Source of the DNA: Bacteroidaceae bacterium
GTDB lineage: Bacteria; Bacteroidota; Bacteroidia; Bacteroidales; Bacteroidaceae
Reading direction: 5' to 3'
Assembly (NCBI GenBank): GCA_017935785.1
Contig: JAGBGU010000065.1
Span: 1-51,998 of the forward strand
Length of the DNA stretch: 51,998 nt
A program made the position numbers and the translations under genes. Positions 46,458 through 51,998 of the stretch are shown here, one piece after another. The notes under the pieces are model-generated. The model made no database searches, was not told the DNA's origin, and saw only the letters and a list, made by a program, of their open reading frames with translations. Position 1 is the stretch's first letter. Each line of letters begins with the position of its first letter.

Positions 46458-47525
46458 ATGCAGCGAGTGAAGCTAAGTGTCATCATAGTCAGCTACAACG
46501 TTTGCCATTATCTTGAGCAGTGTCTGCATTCCGTACGTCGCGCCATGATTGGTATTCAGGGCGATGTCTGGGTGGTGGACAATGCCAGTACGGACGGCAG
46601 TGTGCCCTATTTGAAGGCGCGTTTCCCCGAAGTGCATTTTATCGCAAATACCGACAACAAGGGATTCTCCAGTGCCAATAACCAGGCCATCCGTCAGGCT
46701 GAAGGAGAATATGTGCTGCTGCTTAATCCGGATACGGTCGTTGCGGAAGACACCTTGCGTGTATGTCTTAACTTCCTTGATTCGCATCCCGATGTGGGAG
46801 CTACGGGAGTGCGTATGCTGCACCCCGACGGACGCTTTGCTCCTGAAAGCCGGCGCGGACTGCCTACTCCGTTCACCAGTTTCTGTAAGATGAGCGGACT
46901 TGGCACCCTCTTTCCCAACAGCAGGGTGTTCGGGCGTTACTATATGCGCTATCTGGATCCCGAGAAACCCAATCCCATTGAAGTGATATCCGGAGCGTTC
47001 AACATGATCCGTCGCAAGGCGCTTGACCAGATAGGTTTGCTCGATGAGGATTTCTTCATGTACGGCGAAGACATAGACCTGAGCTATCGTTTGCTGCAGG
47101 GAGGATGGAAAAACTATTATCTGCCCTGCCTGATACTGCATTATAAGGGAGAAAGTACGGAGAAGAGCAGCTACCGCTATGTACATGTCTTTTACGAGGC
47201 CATGCTCATATTCTTCAACAAGCATTACGGCAAGCGTTACAGACTGCTGGGTCAGATTATCCGTCTGGCCGTTTATGCGCGTGCACTTGTCGATATGTGG
47301 CAGCGCTTTGTGCAGCGTGTTCGTGTGCGGCTGAATTGCCCTGCCCGTTATGAGGTGCCGGGATATATCCGTTTCGATTTTGACAACACCACGGTCAAGG
47401 AGATGCTGGAACGTCTGCACAACCAGCCTCATGGAAAACGTCTGTGGATTGAAACATTTTCCAGCACAACGGGAAAGATTATCCGTCCCGGCGAAGTGTT
47501 GGACTGGGAGGGAGAGGAATCATGA
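46458..47525 (+). CDS. glycosyltransferase family 2 protein
   Basis: 355 aa. GT-A fold: LSVIIVSYNVCHYLEQCL at the start, DNASTDGS, and LLNPDTVV as the metal-binding DxD-like motif. EDFFMYGEDIDLSYRLLQGG is the ED catalytic region typical of rhamnosyltransferase-like GT2 enzymes that build O-antigen or exopolysaccharide. No membrane span, so likely a peripheral enzyme. Sugar and acceptor are unknown. The next gene overlaps its stop (ATGA). Confidence 0.88.
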   Translation: MQRVKLSVIIVSYNVCHYLEQCLHSVRRAMIGIQGDVWVVDNASTDGSVPYLKARFPEVHFIANTDNKGFSSANNQAIRQAEGEYVLLLNPDTVVAEDTLRVCLNFLDSHPDVGATGVRMLHPDGRFAPESRRGLPTPFTSFCKMSGLGTLFPNSRVFGRYYMRYLDPEKPNPIEVISGAFNMIRRKALDQIGLLDEDFFMYGEDIDLSYRLLQGGWKNYYLPCLILHYKGESTEKSSYRYVHVFYEAMLIFFNKHYGKRYRLLGQIIRLAVYARALVDMWQRFVQRVRVRLNCPARYEVPGYIRFDFDNTTVKEMLERLHNQPHGKRLWIETFSSTTGKIIRPGEVLDWEGEES

Positions 47526-48043
47526 TGCTAAGGGGAAAGAAGGTATGTCTGCGTGCCGTGGAGCCGGAAGACCTCGACCTGATGTATCGGGTTGAGAACG
47601 ATACGTCGTTGTGGGAATATGGCAATGCCAATGTGCCGTATTCGCGCTACGCCCTGCGCCGTTATATAGAGGAAACCACCCACGACCTTTACGCCGACGG
47701 CCGGCTTCGGCTGGTCATTTCTGAATTGTCCGGCGAGTCAGTAGGATTCATAGACTTGCAGAACTTCGACCCGCGCCACGGAAGGGCGGAAGTGGGCATT
47801 GTGCTTTTGCCGGAATGGCAGCGCCGCGGGCTGGGTGCAGAAGCCTTGTCCCTGTTGCTGTCCTATGCGGTGGGCCATCTTCATCTTCATCAGGTCTATG
47901 CTGTCGTGTCCGCCGATAACCAGGCTGCCATGGCGCTTTTCCTGCGTGCAAAATTCAAGCCATCCGGAACCCTGTCCGAATGGCTTTGTAGAGGGACATC
48001 GGATTATGCCGATGCCTGTATGCTTACCTTGCTTCTCGCTTAG
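47522..48043 (+). CDS. GNAT-family N-acetyltransferase
   Basis: 173 aa; ATG at 47522 or 47525. RimJ/RimL-like layout: RAVEPEDLDLMYRVEND, IDLQNFDPRHGRAEVGIVL, and the acetyl-CoA loop WQRRGLGAEALSLLLSYA, then DNQAAMALFLRAKF. Modifies an amine on a protein or small molecule, unknown which. Its stop overlaps the convergent pheS stop. Confidence 0.88.
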   Translation: MMLRGKKVCLRAVEPEDLDLMYRVENDTSLWEYGNANVPYSRYALRRYIEETTHDLYADGRLRLVISELSGESVGFIDLQNFDPRHGRAEVGIVLLPEWQRRGLGAEALSLLLSYAVGHLHLHQVYAVVSADNQAAMALFLRAKFKPSGTLSEWLCRGTSDYADACMLTLLLA

Positions 48044-49059
48044 TTTGCGCTTGTAAACTCCTTCAGGAAGCGTACGTCGTTTTCCGAGAACATACGCAGG
48101 TCCTTTACCTGGAATTTCAGGTTTGTGATGCGCTCAATACCCATTCCGAACGCATATCCGGTGTATTGTGTGCTGTCAATGCCGTTGGCTTCCAGTACGG
48201 CGGGGTCAACCATTCCGCAACCCAGAATCTCAACCCATCCGGTGTGCTTGCAGAAGGAACATCCCTTGCCTCCGCACAGGTGGCAGCTGATGTCCATTTC
48301 GGCGCTGGGTTCTGTAAAGGGGAAATAGCTTGGACGCAGGCGGATTTGTGTTTCAGGACCGAACATTTCCTGGGCAAAGAGCAGGAGTACCTGCTTCAGG
48401 TCGGTGAATGAAACACCGCGGTCAATGTAGAGACCCTCTACCTGATGGAAGAAACAGTGTGCGCGTGCAGAGATAGCCTCGTTGCGGTAAACGCGTCCCG
48501 GACAGATTACACGGATAGGAGGTTTCTGGGTCTCCATTACGCGGGCCTGTACGCTGCTGGTGTGGCTGCGCAGGATTATGTCGGGGTGGCTCTCCACAAA
48601 GAACGTGTCCTGCATGTCGCGTGCAGGATGGTCATCCGCAAAGTTCATGCTGCTGTAAACGTGCCAGTCGTCCTCCACTTCGGGGCCTTCTGCCAGAGTG
48701 AAGCCCAAGCGGCTGAATATGTCCACAATCTCGTTCTTTACGATGGTGAGCGGATGGCGTGTGCCAAGGGGAATGGGGTAGGGTGTGCGGGTAAGGTCTA
48801 CTGCCGGACCGGCCGACGCCTGTACCGATGCCTCGCTCTTCAGCTGGGCAATCTTTTCCTGTGCCGCGGTTTTCAGTTCGTTGATTCGCATGCCCACTTC
48901 CTTCTTCTGCTCGGCGGGCACGTTGCGGAAGTCGTTCATCAGCGCAGTAATCTCACCTTTCTTGCTCAGGTATTTGATGCGCAGGGCTTCGGCCTCTTCT
49001 GGGCTTCCGGCTTGCAGAGCTGCGATCTCCTGCTTAAGTTTCTCAATTTTTTCTATCAT
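48040..49059 (-). CDS. pheS: phenylalanyl-tRNA synthetase alpha subunit
   Basis: 339 aa. N-terminal coiled coil (EKIEKLKQEIAALQ), then the class II core: motif 1 region TIVKNEIVDIF, motif 2 (VYRNEAISARAHCFFHQVEGLYID in part: YRNEAISARAHCFFHQ), FPFTEPSAEMDI, and motif 3 GMGIERITNL. CxxC-like zinc-finger segment CHLCGGKGCSFCKHTGW. pheT is not adjacent, which is usual in Bacteroidetes. Own promoter at 49099. Confidence 0.96.
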   Translation of the reverse strand: MIEKIEKLKQEIAALQAGSPEEAEALRIKYLSKKGEITALMNDFRNVPAEQKKEVGMRINELKTAAQEKIAQLKSEASVQASAGPAVDLTRTPYPIPLGTRHPLTIVKNEIVDIFSRLGFTLAEGPEVEDDWHVYSSMNFADDHPARDMQDTFFVESHPDIILRSHTSSVQARVMETQKPPIRVICPGRVYRNEAISARAHCFFHQVEGLYIDRGVSFTDLKQVLLLFAQEMFGPETQIRLRPSYFPFTEPSAEMDISCHLCGGKGCSFCKHTGWVEILGCGMVDPAVLEANGIDSTQYTGYAFGMGIERITNLKFQVKDLRMFSENDVRFLKEFTSAN

Positions 49060-49098
49060 AATGATTGTCGTTTTTCTTCTTTGTGTTCAAATTTTGTG

Positions 49099-49106
49099 CA
49101 AAGGTA
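49099..49106 (-). promoter_or_regulatory. -7 promoter element of pheS
   Basis: Reads TACCTTTG on the minus strand, about 40 bp before the ATG at 49059. Confidence 0.45.
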
Positions 49107-49149
49107 ATCATTTCTTGTCGAAAACGAGCGCTATATGAATTTAAAATTG

Positions 49150-49157
49150 TAATTTTG
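49150..49157 (+). promoter_or_regulatory. -7 promoter element of the DUF4348-murB unit
   Basis: TAATTTTG 22 bp before the ATG at 49180, divergent from the pheS promoter. Confidence 0.45.
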
Positions 49158-49179
49158 CACGATTTTTATAGCGTATAGG

Positions 49180-50037
49180 ATGAGTAACGTTGGTAAGGTT
49201 TTACGTTTTCTCTTTTTGTGCGGGCTGTTGGCTTTGTCTGCCTGCACATCACGGGAACAGCATGCAGCGGAAACTTGTGTGCAGGATACCTTGTCTGTAG
49301 ATACGGTTCCTCAGGATACGGCTGTTTTTATCGAGGAAGAGGAAGAGGAATACCAAAGGGACTCCCTTTATTCCGAGGATTTTGACGACTTTCTGTTTTC
49401 CTTTGCCCGCGATTCCGTCTTCCGCCAACGCCGGGTGCGTTTCCCTTTCCTGCATATCGGAAGTGCAGGGGATACGACAGAGGTCTTGAGAAAACAATGG
49501 AACGGCGACTTCAGTTTCCTGCAGCAGGACTTCTACACGATTTTCTACAATACGGTTGCGCAGATAGAGGAGACCAAGTCTATTTCCAGTGATACCGTGC
49601 TGGTGGAGCGCATAGACCTGGATTCGCTCATGCTCACATCCTATCATTTTGTGCGCAAAAAGGGCGTCTGGCTGCTTTGCCGGCAGCAGGACTTCTTTGT
49701 GCAGGGCAGCCAGCTATCAGATTTCCTGGTCTTTTACCGACAGTTCAGTACGGACAGCATTTTCCAGCAGGCAAGCATTGCCCAGCCCTTGCATTTCAGT
49801 ATGGCCGACCCCGATGACGAGATGGAGGTTATAGAAGGAACGATTGACGCCACGCAGTGGTACTCGTTCTGCTCCGAAGTACCGGCCGGAATCATATCCA
49901 ACATACGCTACGGCCAGTCGTATAGCCAACCACAACACATTGTCATGCTTAAGTGTGCCCAGGGAAGCGGCTATATGGAGATTTTCAGGTTTGAGAAATC
50001 AGACGGAATCTGGCACCTGACCTCTTATGAATATTGA
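49180..50037 (+). CDS. DUF4348-type lipoprotein
   Basis: 285 aa. Lipobox LALSAC near residue 22. An acidic linker (EEEEEEYQRDSLY) leads into a single domain of about 210 residues: DFDDFLFSFARDSVFRQRRV, then FLQQDFYTIFYNTVAQIE, matching what I know as DUF4348 of Bacteroidetes. Function unknown. murB begins 3 bp after the stop. Confidence 0.85.
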   Translation: MSNVGKVLRFLFLCGLLALSACTSREQHAAETCVQDTLSVDTVPQDTAVFIEEEEEEYQRDSLYSEDFDDFLFSFARDSVFRQRRVRFPFLHIGSAGDTTEVLRKQWNGDFSFLQQDFYTIFYNTVAQIEETKSISSDTVLVERIDLDSLMLTSYHFVRKKGVWLLCRQQDFFVQGSQLSDFLVFYRQFSTDSIFQQASIAQPLHFSMADPDDEMEVIEGTIDATQWYSFCSEVPAGIISNIRYGQSYSQPQHIVMLKCAQGSGYMEIFRFEKSDGIWHLTSYEY

Positions 50038-50040
50038 TGC

Positions 50041-51078
50041 ATGAACGAGATTACCCCCCAATACCACTATTCCCTTCTTTCCCGCAATACCTTTGGCATT
50101 GACGCTGCCGCCCATTGCTTTATCGAATACACAAGCGAGGAAGGCCTTTTGCAGGCAATAGCCTTTCACCGTCATGAGTGGCCCCGTCTGCCTCTGCTGC
50201 ACATTGGCGGCGGAAGCAATCTGCTTTTCATGCACGACTTCCCCGGAACCATACTCCATTCTGCCATCCATGGCGTGCAGCCTATGGCGCAGGAGGAAGA
50301 CATGGTGCTCGTGCGAGTGGGAGCCGGAATGAAGTGGGACGAGTGGGTGGAGTACAGCCTTTCCCGGGGATGGTACGGACTGGAGAACCTTTCGCTCATT
50401 CCGGGCGAGGTGGGCGCCTCTGCCGTGCAGAACATAGGAGCTTACGGCGCCGAGGCCGCACAGTATATAGAAAAGGTGGAATGTGTGGACCTTACGGACG
50501 GAAGTCTGCGCACTTTTGATGTGGCGGAATGCGAATACGGCTATCGCCACAGCGTCTTCAAGACCAAATTCCAGGGCCGCTATGCCGTTACGCACGTCTG
50601 GTTCAGACTCTCCCTTTCCTTTGTGCCCAACCTTTCCTATCACGGACTGACGGCAGCGCTGGAAGCACAGGGAAAACCATCTGCCTCGCTTACGGCACAG
50701 GACATCAGACAGACCGTCATCTCTGTGCGCCGCCAGAAGTTGCCCGACCCCGAACAACTGGGCAATGCCGGCAGCTTCTTTATGAACCCCGTTGTGCAGG
50801 TTTCGCTTTACAACCGTTTGAAGGAATCCCATGCCACCATTCCCTGCTATAGGGTGGACGATGACAATGTCAAGATTCCTGCCGCATGGCTCATCGAACA
50901 GTGCGGATGGAAGGGCAGAAGTCTTGGCCGGGCCGCCGTGCATCATGTACAGCCTCTGGTGCTTGTCAATAAAGGAGGAGCCAGCGGTGCCGACATCCGC
51001 AACCTCTGTAGCAGGGTGCAGGCAGATGTCTTGGAACGCTTCGGCATTGCGCTGCATCCCGAGGTGATGATGATTTAG
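50041..51078 (+). CDS. murB: UDP-N-acetylenolpyruvoylglucosamine reductase
   Basis: 345 aa. Reduces enolpyruvyl-UDP-GlcNAc to UDP-MurNAc for peptidoglycan, using FAD and NADPH. Type I form. NTFGIDAAAHCFIEY, the FAD motif HIGGGSNLLF, GLENLSLIPGEVGASAVQNIGAYG in part (GEVGASAVQNIGAYG), GYRHSVFK, and GNAGSFFMNPVV with the catalytic serine. The C-terminal Glu of the family is at HPEVMMI. Cytoplasmic. Confidence 0.97.
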   Translation: MNEITPQYHYSLLSRNTFGIDAAAHCFIEYTSEEGLLQAIAFHRHEWPRLPLLHIGGGSNLLFMHDFPGTILHSAIHGVQPMAQEEDMVLVRVGAGMKWDEWVEYSLSRGWYGLENLSLIPGEVGASAVQNIGAYGAEAAQYIEKVECVDLTDGSLRTFDVAECEYGYRHSVFKTKFQGRYAVTHVWFRLSLSFVPNLSYHGLTAALEAQGKPSASLTAQDIRQTVISVRRQKLPDPEQLGNAGSFFMNPVVQVSLYNRLKESHATIPCYRVDDDNVKIPAAWLIEQCGWKGRSLGRAAVHHVQPLVLVNKGGASGADIRNLCSRVQADVLERFGIALHPEVMMI

Positions 51079-51089
51079 CCGCGGCTCTC

Positions 51090-51854
51090 ATGAACAGAAT
51101 CACTTTTCTTGGAACCGGAACCAGCACCGGAGTGCCCTATCTGGGATGCGACTGCCCTACGTGTGCCAGCACGGATCCGCGGGACAAGCGCCTGCGCTGT
51201 TCGGCATTGGTGCAGACCGCTTCTGCCAACATACTCATAGACTGCTCGCCCGATTTTCGCCAACAGATGCTGCGCCTCAATTTCCGGGGAACGCTTGATG
51301 CCCTTTTCATTACCCACGAACATTACGACCATGTGGGCGGCATTGACGACCTGCGACCATTCAGCTATGGCCGTTCGCTGCCCATCTATGCCGACCCCTA
51401 TGCCGCCGCCCATCTGCGCCAGCGCCTGCCTTATTGTCTGGTGGAAAACAAGTATCCCGGCGTGCCCCAGCTCCAGCTGTACGATCTCCAGCCCTATGAC
51501 ACGGTTTTGGTGAACGATACCGAGGTAACCGCCCTGCAAGTGATGCACGGCCAGCTGCCCGTCTTTGGATACCGCATCGGCGACATGGCCTATATCACTG
51601 ACATGACCTCCGTTACGCCCCGCACCCTGGAACTGCTTTCCGGTATCCGGCTGCTTGTGGTGAACGGACTGCGGCACCGCCCCCACCGAACCCATCAGAC
51701 CATTGGGCAGGCCATAGAGTTTGCCCGTCAGATTGGCAACCAACCCACCTACATCATCCACATGAGCCACGACATCGCCCCCCATGCCCAGGAATCCCTC
51801 CGTATGCCCCAGGGCATCCACCTCGCCTACGATGGTCTGGCAGTGGAGTGGTGA
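51090..51854 (+). CDS. metallo-beta-lactamase fold hydrolase (PhnP-like)
   Basis: 254 aa. GTGTSTGVPYLGCDCPTCAS holds the CxCxxC cluster typical of PhnP-like enzymes, then FITHEHYDHVGGIDDLRPF is the HxHxDH metal site; other metal ligands lie in MHGQL, TDMTSV and IHMSHDI. PhnP cleaves cyclic phosphodiesters in phosphonate breakdown; similar proteins elsewhere act on unknown substrates. It follows murB by 11 bp. Confidence 0.9.
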   Translation: MNRITFLGTGTSTGVPYLGCDCPTCASTDPRDKRLRCSALVQTASANILIDCSPDFRQQMLRLNFRGTLDALFITHEHYDHVGGIDDLRPFSYGRSLPIYADPYAAAHLRQRLPYCLVENKYPGVPQLQLYDLQPYDTVLVNDTEVTALQVMHGQLPVFGYRIGDMAYITDMTSVTPRTLELLSGIRLLVVNGLRHRPHRTHQTIGQAIEFARQIGNQPTYIIHMSHDIAPHAQESLRMPQGIHLAYDGLAVEW

Positions 51855-51932
51855 TTCGCATTGTTTTTCCCACTTTTCATCTTCTGCCGAAAAAAACTGG
51901 CTCATACTAAGGGCTTTCTCCATAAATTGTTG

Positions 51933-51940
51933 TACTTTTG
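51933..51940 (+). promoter_or_regulatory. -7 promoter element of the last gene
   Basis: TACTTTTG 20 bp before the ATG at 51961. Confidence 0.45.
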
Positions 51941-51960
51941 CCACATAAAACAGTAAAAAG

Positions 51961-51998
51961 ATGGACGGAAACTTGCATATATCAAATAAAATAATACA
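51961..51998 (+). CDS. start of a truncated gene, unidentified
   Basis: Only 12 codons are in the window (MDGNLHISNKII). The ATG stands well placed after the -7 element at 51933-51940, and the frame is open to the window edge. Too short to identify. Confidence 0.55.
   Translation, partial: MDGNLHISNKII

Overview
The window looks like a chromosomal segment of a Bacteroidales bacterium, most likely of the Prevotella group (Prevotellaceae). Three things point there. Promoters match the Bacteroidetes pattern TAnnTTTG at -7, four of them with TTTG 19-20 bp upstream (7-37, 16993-17024, 26866-26897, 27596-27627). Starts have A-rich leaders and almost no Shine-Dalgarno sequence. Secreted proteins end in the short tail (GIYxxxGxKxxVK) typical of Prevotella and relatives. 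A bifunctional HisB, a DUF4348-type lipoprotein and a BACON-like lipoprotein agree. The species cannot be named from this sequence.

Layout. 1-432: no large gene; a possible very short transcription unit and a possible small ORF. 433-6420: a secreted protein, L-serine dehydratase, the TldD/TldE protease pair, and a TlpA-like thioredoxin lipoprotein or exported protein. 6605-14702: HD hydrolase, LptD, lipoproteins, cyclophilin, tRNA-Gly(UCC), a BI-1 family membrane protein, an exported EEP-family hydrolase and a Gfo/Idh/MocA oxidoreductase. 14907-21639: ligA, dapA, a MaoC-type hydratase, then kdsA-kdsD (Kdo synthesis) followed closely by an exported phospholipase-D-like protein. 21640-22458: an unusual 42-bp tandem array lying between two convergent genes. 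22459-27568: a TPR protein translationally coupled to a periplasmic-binding lipoprotein, then pgk and nth. 27722-33667: M64-family peptidase, a YtxH/holin-like envelope trio, SPOR lipoprotein, ruvX, def and a large TPR protein. 33782-37155: thrS, infC, rpmI, rplT. 37156-40740: an AT-rich stretch with the decayed C-terminus of a tyrosine recombinase, then a CotH-type surface protein and a hairpin that can fold two ways. 40856-48043: a Dabb protein, hisG-hisD-hisC-hisB, recR, a small membrane protein, a glycosyltransferase and an acetyltransferase, apparently one operon. 48040-51998: pheS on the opposite strand, then a DUF4348 lipoprotein, murB, a metallo-beta-lactamase-fold hydrolase and the first 12 codons of another gene.

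Most of the window is core metabolism and envelope biogenesis: LptD, KdsA/KdsD and the glycosyltransferase serve lipopolysaccharide; DapA and MurB serve peptidoglycan; ThrS, IF3, L35, L20, PheS and Def serve translation.

The strongest unexplained signal is the array at 21730-22334. It has 14 successive intervals of exactly 42 bp. Each unit carries two imperfect palindromes whose centres lie exactly 21 bp apart, so dyads recur every two helical turns for about 600 bp. The array changes abruptly from one palindrome type to another in the seventh unit. This suggests a phased protein-binding or structural DNA/RNA element. Secondary points of interest are the bistable hairpin at 40688-40739 and the integrase remnant at 37311-37475, which has a stop codon at the catalytic arginine.
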